A DNA stretch of 19,152 bases from Clostridia bacterium (lineage in GTDB: Bacteria > Bacillota > Clostridia > Christensenellales > Borkfalkiaceae): assembly GCA_021205485.1 (NCBI GenBank), contig JAJPXK010000153.1, positions 1 through 19,152 of the forward strand, in the 5' to 3' direction. The translations under genes and the position numbers were made by a program. The notes below the pieces were generated by a model. It was not told the DNA's origin. It made no database searches and was given only the letters and a program-made list of their open reading frames with translations. Shown one piece after another: positions 1 through 6,969 of the stretch. Every line of letters starts with the position of its first letter. The first letter of the stretch is position 1.

Positions 1-24
1 TTGCCATGAAATTCGGGATTACGG

Positions 25-33
25 TGATATAAA
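25..33 (+). promoter_or_regulatory. possible extended -10 promoter element upstream of the large lipoprotein
   Basis: TGaTATAAA (25-33) fits an extended -10 element (TGn followed by a TATAAT-like hexamer). A start point about 7 bases downstream would leave a 5' leader of roughly 35 bases before the ATG at 75. I see no convincing -35 box: TTGCCA at 1-6 is 21 bases away, which is too far. The same TGa-plus-hexamer layout occurs at 18480-18488. This is a pattern match only. Confidence 0.25.
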
Positions 34-74
34 TTGCCGCAAATTATGTCCTGAAATATGGTTAAGGAGGAAAA

Positions 75-3000
75 ATGAAAAAACTTTACAAAGCGGTTCT
101 CGCTGTTTTGGTTTGCGCGACGTTCGCAGGCGTTACGGGTTGCACCACTACAGGCGATACGTCTTCTACAGATGATTCGTCTGCCTCGTCATCGTCATGC
201 ACGCAGCATGTAGACGCAAATAGCGACGGCATCTGCGATCAGTGCGGCGAAGTAATCGACAGCAGTTCGGATTCCGGCGATCCTACGGAAAATGTTTTGC
301 TTACAGGCATCACTGTGTCCACGGACGATGAAGAGAATGATGGAAGCATCGCCTCGCCTTACGCGTTAAGCGTAGCGCAGGGCAGCTCGATCACCGTTTC
401 TTATGCCGTAAGGCCGAGCAACGCCACCGACAAAACTATTAACTGGACGGCCGGCAGTGTCGCTGGCGGCGTATTCACTGCAAGTACCGACAGCGGTCTG
501 AGTTTCAGCGACAGCGGCACAAGGCTTACTATAACTGCTTCCGAAGCTGCAACATCGGCCGTAGTGCAAGGGCTTGCCGATGACGGCAGCGGCGTAAGCG
601 TATATTTAAGCGTTTCGGTAGTGGCTTACCAAGCGGTTACGTCTATAACTTCTTCTGCCCTTTTAGAAGATGAAACGGGTGAATACGACTATGTATTCAC
701 GACCGCTTTAGGAACGCAATGGGATATGAGCGGCGACATGCTTGACAGAGGAGTACAGCTTCTTGAAGGCAACGTAATGTCAGGGCTTCAGGCGCCCCGC
801 AACCTTACATATTGGCCGACATTGCACAATTTCGGCATAACGGTTAACCCCGACGGGGCGACAGATTCGTCTGTGGTTATATCTTATTCCGACGATTCAG
901 TTTTAAAACTTGATATAGACGGCACATGGAGCGCTCTCAGCGTAGGAGAAACGGTTATTACCGTATCATCCTATTCTGAACCTGATGTGCAGATGACAAT
1001 AAAGGTAGAGGTACAGGATTCTCTTTACGCGGGCATTCTTCAGTCAGAGTATGACGAAACTGAAACATCAACCCTTACGTCATGGGATCTTGACTCCGAC
1101 CACGGCACCGACGCGCAGTTCGCAAGATACGACGACTGGCATCTTGTAATGGTTCAGTCTAACGAAACAAGGGGCTCCACGGGTATCGACTACAACCAGA
1201 AAATATTCTACATGGGCGAATCTACCCGCCCCTACGGCATTGACCTTGAAAATAACGTCGCGACAACCGACGGCAGTCTGACTACTGCGGCGTCGCTTAT
1301 GTGGGCAAAGGTTACAATACCCGAAAGCGCCCTTCAGTTTGATCTTGTTATCGGCAACAACGATAAAACGCATGGCCAATACAGAGTACTGTTTGTAAGC
1401 GAAGACGGCGCTGTAACCGAACTTACCGACGGATGGCAGGGCTTCGCTACCGCTTCAACTTCTTCAACGGTAAAACTTGACGTTCCCGAATCTATACGCG
1501 GGACAACAGGCGCGATGGTAGTTGAACACAGGGTAACCGAATACAACAACAATGCAGAACTCCAGATTAAAAAGCTCTGGTTTGAAGGTCAGGTTGACGT
1601 AACGGGCATAGAGTTCACCGATAAGACCGAAAGCACGCATAACCCGGGCGATACATTCTATGTAACGGCGAGCGTTACACCCGACAGCGCGACGGAAGAC
1701 GGTGTTATATACTCAGTTCAGGAAGGCACAGAAGGAGTTACTGTTGATTCAGAAACAGGCCTTGTTACCATCGCTGAAAACGCTGCTTCAGGCACATACT
1801 ATATTATAGCCACCGCTGCAGCAGATTCTTCAATTACGGCGACTTACACACTTACCGTGACTGAGGGTGAAATTGTAATAACCACATGGAGCGGCAAGAC
1901 AGAAATTACAGAGGCGTGGTCGCTTTCTGGTACAACCGACTCGGGCGTAGGCGAAGGCGCCGACCTCACCAGTGCGAATTCATATTGGTACAACACTGTA
2001 ACGCTTACCGACCTCAACACGCTTGCCGTACAGGCGAGGGTATTCGTCCGCGGCGGCGAAACAGACCCTTGGATGTATGTTTCCGTAGTAATTGACGGGC
2101 AGGAGACGGTGATTAAGGCTTACAACAGTACAGAAAATTATGTCGTTCTCGACACGACCGACTCCACATACGACAGCTTTGTAACATACTGGTATGATCT
2201 TTCGGCTTATAAAGGTCAGACGGTAGAGTTAAGGATAGGCATCTATCAGGGCACGCATTGCGTTATAGGCGACATAGCTCTTTCATCGGTAGAACAGCAG
2301 CAGCTTGCAACCCCCGTAGTTTCAATATCAGAAAATGTAGTTTCGTGGAGCGAGGTAGAAAATGCCGACGGCTACGCGATATATATCGACGGTACTCTTG
2401 CGACGACCGTTACCGATGTAAGCTATACTATTACAATTACAGCAATAGGCAGTTACAGCATAACCGTACAGGCTGTAAGCTCTACTTACGGCTACACCGA
2501 CAGCTCGGCGAGCGAAGCCGTTACGTACACGCTTGACAGCGAACCCGAAGTTCTTGCTGCTCCCGTTCTCATCTTAAACGACAACGTGGTTAGCTGGGAC
2601 GCAGTAGAAAACGCCGTATCTTACGAGGTATACGTAAACAGCAAATTGGTTTCTGAACAGACCGCAACGTCTTACACAATAACAAATACCGATATAGGCG
2701 AATACGCCGTAACGGTAATTGCGGTAGGCAACGGCGCAACGTACACAAACAGCGCTGCAAGCGAAGCTGTAACTTTCTCTATTACAAAGCTCAACGAAAG
2801 AACAAATAGCTGGACGAGCAAGGGCTCTGAAAATACCGAAATAGAGGATAACTGGTCGCTTTACGGCACCTGCTGGGGTTCAAGCGAAGGCGCAGATATC
2901 ACAGCGAATTCTTACTGGTACGGCACTATAGATTTAACGGGGCTCGATACTCTTTCGCTGGACGTAAGGCTCTATGCCCGCGACGGCGAGACCGACCCCT

Positions 3001-3653
3001 ACCTGTATGTATCCGTGGTTGTTGACGGCAACGAGACTATTATAAGGGCTATCGGCAGCGACAGCGATTACATTGTTATGAGTTCTGCTTCTGGCAGCGT
3101 TTACGACAGCTTCCAGACCTTGACATACGACCTCGCCGCATATATTGGCCAGACGGTTGAAATAAGGGTAGGCATTACGCAAGGCAGCCACTGCGTTATA
3201 GGTTCGATAGAATTTTCTTACGACGGTACGATAAACAGGACCGTGAATAGCTGGACAGACAAAACTGCTATAGTAGACGCATGGTCGCTTTCGGGTACGT
3301 ATGACTCGGGCGTAGGCGAGGGCGCCGACCTCAACAGCGCAAATTCCTACTGGTATGCAAAGATAGATCTCACCGATCTTGATACCCTTACATTGCAGGC
3401 GAGAACTTTCGTCCGCGACGGCGAGACAAACGCTCACCTCTACGTATCTGTAGTGGTTGACGGAGAAGAGACGGTTATAGCTGCAAACGGCAGCGAATCA
3501 AACTATGTCGTAATAGACACAACCGATTCAACATACGACAGTTTCCAGACTTACACCTACGATCTCACCGCTTATGAAGGTAAGACGGTAGAAATCCGCA
3601 TAGGCATTTACCAGGGCACACACTGCGTTATAGGCTCAATAGAGCTTTCTTAA
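75..3653 (+). CDS. large multidomain surface lipoprotein with Ig-like, FN3-like and triplicated beta-sandwich modules
   Basis: A 1192-residue predicted extracellular lipoprotein. The ATG at 75 is preceded by AAGGAGG (64-70) at 4 bases. A lipoprotein signal peptide ends in VTGC, with Cys23 as the lipid anchor. A Ser/Thr/Asp-rich linker carries a compact C-x2-H-x8-C-x2-C motif (residues 42-57) that overlaps an EF-hand-like DxNxDGxxD (47-55). Domains, judged by eye: Ig-like/BIG2-like (about 74-184), a second Ig-like stretch (about 185-315), a jelly-roll-like region with many aromatic residues (about 316-506), another BIG2-like domain (about 507-600), beta-sandwich module A (about 601-737), two fibronectin-III-like domains (about 741-822 and 825-906), then modules B (about 910-1050) and C (about 1057-1192). 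The modules end in a shared pattern, Y-D-L-x-A-Y-x-G-x-x-V-E, then CVIG. There is no sortase signal and no recognisable catalytic domain. I infer a glycan-binding or adhesin role from the domain style and the neighbouring sugar operon. The exact substrate cannot be read from the sequence. Confidence 0.85.
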   Translation: MKKLYKAVLAVLVCATFAGVTGCTTTGDTSSTDDSSASSSSCTQHVDANSDGICDQCGEVIDSSSDSGDPTENVLLTGITVSTDDEENDGSIASPYALSVAQGSSITVSYAVRPSNATDKTINWTAGSVAGGVFTASTDSGLSFSDSGTRLTITASEAATSAVVQGLADDGSGVSVYLSVSVVAYQAVTSITSSALLEDETGEYDYVFTTALGTQWDMSGDMLDRGVQLLEGNVMSGLQAPRNLTYWPTLHNFGITVNPDGATDSSVVISYSDDSVLKLDIDGTWSALSVGETVITVSSYSEPDVQMTIKVEVQDSLYAGILQSEYDETETSTLTSWDLDSDHGTDAQFARYDDWHLVMVQSNETRGSTGIDYNQKIFYMGESTRPYGIDLENNVATTDGSLTTAASLMWAKVTIPESALQFDLVIGNNDKTHGQYRVLFVSEDGAVTELTDGWQGFATASTSSTVKLDVPESIRGTTGAMVVEHRVTEYNNNAELQIKKLWFEGQVDVTGIEFTDKTESTHNPGDTFYVTASVTPDSATEDGVIYSVQEGTEGVTVDSETGLVTIAENAASGTYYIIATAAADSSITATYTLTVTEGEIVITTWSGKTEITEAWSLSGTTDSGVGEGADLTSANSYWYNTVTLTDLNTLAVQARVFVRGGETDPWMYVSVVIDGQETVIKAYNSTENYVVLDTTDSTYDSFVTYWYDLSAYKGQTVELRIGIYQGTHCVIGDIALSSVEQQQLATPVVSISENVVSWSEVENADGYAIYIDGTLATTVTDVSYTITITAIGSYSITVQAVSSTYGYTDSSASEAVTYTLDSEPEVLAAPVLILNDNVVSWDAVENAVSYEVYVNSKLVSEQTATSYTITNTDIGEYAVTVIAVGNGATYTNSAASEAVTFSITKLNERTNSWTSKGSENTEIEDNWSLYGTCWGSSEGADITANSYWYGTIDLTGLDTLSLDVRLYARDGETDPYLYVSVVVDGNETIIRAIGSDSDYIVMSSASGSVYDSFQTLTYDLAAYIGQTVEIRVGITQGSHCVIGSIEFSYDGTINRTVNSWTDKTAIVDAWSLSGTYDSGVGEGADLNSANSYWYAKIDLTDLDTLTLQARTFVRDGETNAHLYVSVVVDGEETVIAANGSESNYVVIDTTDSTYDSFQTYTYDLTAYEGKTVEIRIGIYQGTHCVIGSIELS
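1887..2286 (+). repeat. beta-sandwich module A of three (coding repeat)
   Basis: First copy of a roughly 135-residue module. It begins at Trp605 with WSGKTEITEAWSL and ends near GTHCVIGDIALSS. Shared landmarks with the later copies are GEGADL, NSYWY, DG-E-x-x-I, YDSF and VE-R-G. At the DNA level 1938-1990 matches 3303-3355 at 47 of 53 positions by my count, which suggests a fairly recent internal duplication. Confidence 0.8.
2811..3231 (+). repeat. beta-sandwich module B of three (coding repeat)
   Basis: Second copy, from Trp913 (WTSKGSENTEIEDNWSLYG) to GSHCVIGSIEFSY. It is the most divergent copy: the module A/C stretch around GVGEGADL is changed to SSEGADI, and the TTDSTYDSF segment is replaced by SASGSVYDSF. 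Two FN3-like domains separate it from module A. It lies directly next to module C, with Trp-to-Trp spacing of 147 residues. Confidence 0.8.
3252..3653 (+). repeat. beta-sandwich module C of three (coding repeat, C-terminal)
   Basis: Third copy, from Trp1060 (WTDKTAIVDAWSLSG) to the C-terminal GSIELS. It is much closer to module A than to its neighbour B, in protein and in DNA. A simple tandem duplication of B therefore does not explain the order. Copying between A and C, or loss and replacement of an older copy, fits better. Confidence 0.8.
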
Positions 3654-3666
3654 ATCAAATAAAAAA

Positions 3667-3691
3667 GTCCGCGGCGATTGTCGCCGCGGAC
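3667..3691. terminator. perfect 11-bp GC-rich hairpin after the large lipoprotein
   Basis: GTCCGCGGCGA (3667-3677), a TTG loop, then TCGCCGCGGAC (3681-3691) make a perfect 11-bp stem that starts 13 bases after the stop codon. The left flank is A-rich (AAATAAAAAA) and the right flank is only AGATTTAAGG. Read on the + strand it lacks a good U-tract. Read on the - strand it has a run of T after the stem. It could end or weaken read-through from the upstream gene, or protect the 3' end of that transcript. Terminator on + is a moderate-confidence call. Confidence 0.6.
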
Positions 3692-3704
3692 AGATTTAAG
3701 GTTA

Positions 3705-3725
3705 AAATCTGCGATAAGCGGATTT
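3705..3725 (+). other. second, weaker stem-loop in the leader of the sugar-binding protein gene
   Basis: AAATCTGC (3705-3712) can pair with GCGGATTT (3718-3725) across a GATAA loop. This gives 8 pairs including one G-T(U) wobble. It lies 14 bases after the strong hairpin and about 41 bases before the SBP start codon. It might contribute to termination or act as a leader stem-loop. No ligand-binding riboswitch fold is recognisable, and the region is too short for one of the larger classes. Confidence 0.35.
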
Positions 3726-3766
3726 ATCTTAAATATTAGACAAAGACTAAACTCACGGAGGCTATT

Positions 3767-5086
3767 ATGAAGAAAAAAATAGTATTATTATTCAGCATTA
3801 TATTGGCTATGGTATGCGTTATGTCATGCTTTGTCGCTTGTGATGATAATTCTGGCACAGAGGACGATCTTACCGGTTCCATTACCGTATGGTGGCCGGG
3901 CGGCTCAACCTCTACCGAGGCTGCCATAACCGAAGCTAAGGAGAGATACGAGGCGGAGCACGAAGACGTTACAATAAATATAGTATTCCAGAGCACAAGC
4001 GACTTTTACGCAAGTTACACAATGGCGTTGATGGGCAAAAGCTATCCCGACGTTGCTTATGTAGACCACGTTTATGTGCAAAGGCTTGCTTATGACGGGC
4101 TCATTTCAGATTTAAGCGCTTTAGGGCTCGATTCACTGAAAGATACTTATATAGACTCGCTGTGGGAACCTAATCTGTACAACGATACGCTTTATGCTCT
4201 CCCTATGAGCGCAAACGTGCTTACCCGTGTATACAACAAAGCGCTTTTATCCAAAGTTTTAGGGAGGGAATTTACCGAAGACGATCTTCCCTCTAACTGG
4301 GAAGAATATATCGCCCTTGGCGAACTTATCTCACAGTACAACACCGATAATAATCTTACGGGCAACAATAAGCTTTACCTTACAACCATTCCCGCAGGTA
4401 CGGGCAACGAATCTATGGGCGCCATGTTCTTCCTGTCTTATTCGGCGAGGGAGGGCGCAACTCTTATGAACGACGACCTTACCGAAATGACTTTGTCGTC
4501 AGAAGGAAACTTCAGCGCGGCAGAAAAAATAAAGTACCTTGCGGATAACGGCTACACAACCACGACTTTCAGCGAAAGCGGTTTTGAAAACGGCAGGGTG
4601 GCATTCATAGAGATGGGCCCTTGGAAGCTCACCGACTATTCAAGGATAGACGCCGCGAGCGACGACATTGATTATGGTTATTCCACGGTAATGCCCTTTG
4701 AAGACGGCGGGGATATATCCTCGGCTTTAGGACTGTATTCGCTCGTTATTACAAAAAAGAGCGCCAAACAGCAGCTTGCTGCAGACTTTATCTCGTTTGT
4801 AACCACAGACACCGAGGTACAGCTCGCGCATAATACCGTGCAAAACCTTATGCCTGTAACAAAAGTCGCCATACAGGACGAATATTATCAGGCGGAGGAG
4901 TGGCAGGTGTTTGTAGAACAGCTCAACTACTGCGTAGCCCGTCCCGGGTCTGCCGCATGGTCTACCATAGAAAAATATCTCGCCGAGTACGTCACGACGC
5001 TTATAAACGGCACCCGCGACGTGGATTATCTTTACACCCTTCAGGCGGCTCTTACAGAAAAGCTTGAAGATCTGGAGGATTTATAA
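3767..5086 (+). CDS. ABC sugar transporter, extracellular solute-binding lipoprotein (family 1)
   Basis: A 439-residue substrate-binding protein, the expected length for the carbohydrate family 1 class (MsmE/UgpB/MalE-like). The ATG has GGAGG (3757-3761) at 5 bases. The signal peptide is followed by FVAC, so Cys25 is the likely lipid anchor, with Cys21 (VMSC) as an alternative. The mature protein opens with the typical ITVWWPGG strand, then PDVAYVDHVYVQRLAYDG, and LYALPMSANVLTRVYNKAL, a familiar hinge-side segment in which the family often has Y-N-K. It captures a sugar or short oligosaccharide outside the membrane and delivers it to the two permeases encoded next. The stop codon overlaps the next start by one base (TAATG). 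The substrate is unknown; a mannoside is inferred from the downstream mannose enzymes. Confidence 0.93.
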   Translation: MKKKIVLLFSIILAMVCVMSCFVACDDNSGTEDDLTGSITVWWPGGSTSTEAAITEAKERYEAEHEDVTINIVFQSTSDFYASYTMALMGKSYPDVAYVDHVYVQRLAYDGLISDLSALGLDSLKDTYIDSLWEPNLYNDTLYALPMSANVLTRVYNKALLSKVLGREFTEDDLPSNWEEYIALGELISQYNTDNNLTGNNKLYLTTIPAGTGNESMGAMFFLSYSAREGATLMNDDLTEMTLSSEGNFSAAEKIKYLADNGYTTTTFSESGFENGRVAFIEMGPWKLTDYSRIDAASDDIDYGYSTVMPFEDGGDISSALGLYSLVITKKSAKQQLAADFISFVTTDTEVQLAHNTVQNLMPVTKVAIQDEYYQAEEWQVFVEQLNYCVARPGSAAWSTIEKYLAEYVTTLINGTRDVDYLYTLQAALTEKLEDLEDL

Positions 5087-6048
5087 TGTCAGAAGAAAGG
5101 GATATGACTATCGTACAAAAGGACGGCAAATTAAAAAATTTCAGACACCGCCACCGCAATGAGATAAAGGCATATTCCCTGCTCGGCTTTCCCTTGGCAT
5201 GGTGGACGCTGTTCTTTGTAGTGGCTTTCGTCACAATGCTTATATTCAGTTTTACCGACGTATCGTTAAGCAAACTTGCAAGCGGTTCCAAAATTTCGTT
5301 CACCCTCGACAATTACCGCAGGATGTTCGATTTTTCCCTCGGAACAAAGTTTGACAACGAATTCTGGGAAAGTTTATGGGTTACCGTAAAGTGGATGCTT
5401 GTTATGACCGTAGGTAACAACGTTATGGCGCTTTTATGCGCATTTCTGATCAGTTCGCTTAAGCGTGGCAGACGTTTTTTCCTCGGCCTTTTGTTCTGGC
5501 CCTCGCTCGTATCGGCGGTAGTCGGTTCAGACGTAACAAAACTCGTCTTCAGTTCAGAAAGCAGCGGCCTTGCAAATAAAATACTTATGGCTTTCGGTCA
5601 CGATCCTATAAATTGGCTTACAGACGAGCAATTTGCCCTTATATCTTTGATGATAATGCCGTTTTTCTTAGGTTTCTGCACCAAGATGCTCATATATTAT
5701 TCATCTATAATTTCTATCCCGTCGAGCTATCAGGAGGCGGCTGTATTAGACACAAACAGCAGGTTTAAGATCTTTTTCAAGATTACGCTTCCGCTTATGA
5801 AAAACGCTATAATACTCAACGTGCTTCTTTCTGTAATAGACGGATTTAAGATTTTAGGACCAATGCAGCTCATAACTCAGGGCGGCTACGGCACTGAATC
5901 TTCTATGCTTTACATCTACAATACCGCTTTTGAAGACGGCGCGATAGGCAGAGCCTGCGCGTATGCGACAGTGCTGTTCCTGATAATACTTGTATTTACG
6001 CTTATACAGCGTAAGTTCTCGGGTAAGGAGGTGGAGGATGTCGAGTAA
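5086..6048 (+). CDS. ABC sugar transporter permease, first subunit (MalF/UgpA-like)
   Basis: A 320-residue inner-membrane subunit of a CUT1-type sugar importer. The start overlaps the SBP stop (TAATG) and has GGAGG (5074-5078) at 7 bases. A basic N-terminal tail is followed by a first membrane helix at about residues 33-56 and about five more. The cytoplasmic EAA loop that docks on the ATPase reads SSYQEAAVLDTNSRFKIFFK (E217-A218-A219), and TLP follows. It pairs with the permease encoded next, overlapping it by 11 bases. The ATPase is not adjacent but about 9.4 kb further on, at 15490. Confidence 0.93.
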   Translation: MSEERDMTIVQKDGKLKNFRHRHRNEIKAYSLLGFPLAWWTLFFVVAFVTMLIFSFTDVSLSKLASGSKISFTLDNYRRMFDFSLGTKFDNEFWESLWVTVKWMLVMTVGNNVMALLCAFLISSLKRGRRFFLGLLFWPSLVSAVVGSDVTKLVFSSESSGLANKILMAFGHDPINWLTDEQFALISLMIMPFFLGFCTKMLIYYSSIISIPSSYQEAAVLDTNSRFKIFFKITLPLMKNAIILNVLLSVIDGFKILGPMQLITQGGYGTESSMLYIYNTAFEDGAIGRACAYATVLFLIILVFTLIQRKFSGKEVEDVE

Positions 6049-6949
6049 GGCAAAACAAAACTCTTCCGACGGCGGAACGCCAAAAATGAAGACGATAAAA
6101 AAAACACGATCAAAAAAACGTAGCGCTATCGTTTTTCAGGTGGTGTGCATCCTTATTTTAAGCATAATAGCGTTCTGCCAGATTTTCCCTTTCTTTTTAA
6201 AGGTGGTAGATTCACTGCAAGATCCCGAATTTATTCCGGATAGCGATAAGCTGTATCTCTGGCCAGAAGACGCGACTTTGGAAAACTACCTTACAGCCAT
6301 GCAGGTAAGCGGTTTCTGGAAGGCCCTCGCCAATACATTGTTTGTATCTATAGTGTTTACGGCGATAAGCCTTCTTATAGCGATAGTGGTAGGATACGCG
6401 CTTGCCAAATTGCAATTCAATGGCAAAAAACTTGTAAGCAATCTGCTTTTGTGCACCATGATGGTACCCGGCGAAGTTTTGATGATTCCTAACTATATAC
6501 TCGTCATGGAGATGGGGCTGAATTACTCCATATGGGGTTTGATACTCCCCGGCATTGTCAACGTCTTCGGCATATTCCTTGTAAGGCAGTATATGTCAAA
6601 TATACCAAGGTCAGTTCTTGAAAGCGCCGAGGTGGACGGTTGCGGCGAAATACGAAAAATTTTCCAGATAGTGGTACCAATGGCCAAGCCCGTCCTCATT
6701 ACTTACGTAATACTTACGTTTGTAAGCTCGTGGAACGACTATCTGTGGCCTATGATAATGCAGGCGAGCGGCAGTCAGGTAGAGACGTTGCAGCTTATAA
6801 TGTACAAGTTCTACCCGGGGCTCGGCAACTACGCCGACGGGTTTGTACGTTCTGCGGGCATGATACTTATAACTATTCCTATTATAATAATGTACCTCAT
6901 ATTCCAGAAGTATTTCTTAAACCAGAATAACCTCAGCGGAATAAAATAA
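6038..6949 (+). CDS. ABC sugar transporter permease, second subunit (MalG/UgpE-like)
   Basis: A 303-residue partner permease. I chose the ATG at 6038 over an in-frame ATG at 5990 because AAGGAGG (6025-6031) sits 6 bases before it. The earlier ATG would add 16 atypical residues coded inside the upstream gene. The protein has a basic N-terminus rich in Lys/Arg, a first membrane helix just after it (IVFQVVCILILSIIAFCQIF), and several further helices. Its EAA-like loop reads VLESAEVDGCGEIRKIFQIV (E195-S196-A197), with VPMAKP following. The N-terminal FFLKVVDSLQDPEF and C-terminal KYFLNQNNLSGIK segments are typical of this subunit. It overlaps the first permease by 11 bases, so translation is probably coupled. 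Confidence 0.93.
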   Translation: MSSKAKQNSSDGGTPKMKTIKKTRSKKRSAIVFQVVCILILSIIAFCQIFPFFLKVVDSLQDPEFIPDSDKLYLWPEDATLENYLTAMQVSGFWKALANTLFVSIVFTAISLLIAIVVGYALAKLQFNGKKLVSNLLLCTMMVPGEVLMIPNYILVMEMGLNYSIWGLILPGIVNVFGIFLVRQYMSNIPRSVLESAEVDGCGEIRKIFQIVVPMAKPVLITYVILTFVSSWNDYLWPMIMQASGSQVETLQLIMYKFYPGLGNYADGFVRSAGMILITIPIIIMYLIFQKYFLNQNNLSGIK

Positions 6950-6969
6950 ATAAACAAAAGGAGGATAAT

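Noticed and set aside
3..32. Short open stretch ending in TAA at 30-32, possibly the tail of an upstream gene
   Set aside because: Only nine codons are visible (AMKFGITVI), too few to call a gene.
2934..3437. 167-codon open frame on the - strand within modules B and C
   Set aside because: It is antisense to a well-supported coding repeat; the openness comes from the repeated codon pattern of the sense gene.
3726..3756. Possible promoter directly before the sugar-binding protein gene
   Set aside because: TAAATA/TATTAG-like hexamers are present but no -35 box is at a usable distance, and no catabolite-repression (cre) consensus was found.
5990..6037. Upstream ATG for the second permease
   Set aside because: The 16 added residues lie inside the first permease gene, and a strong ribosome site precedes the ATG at 6038.
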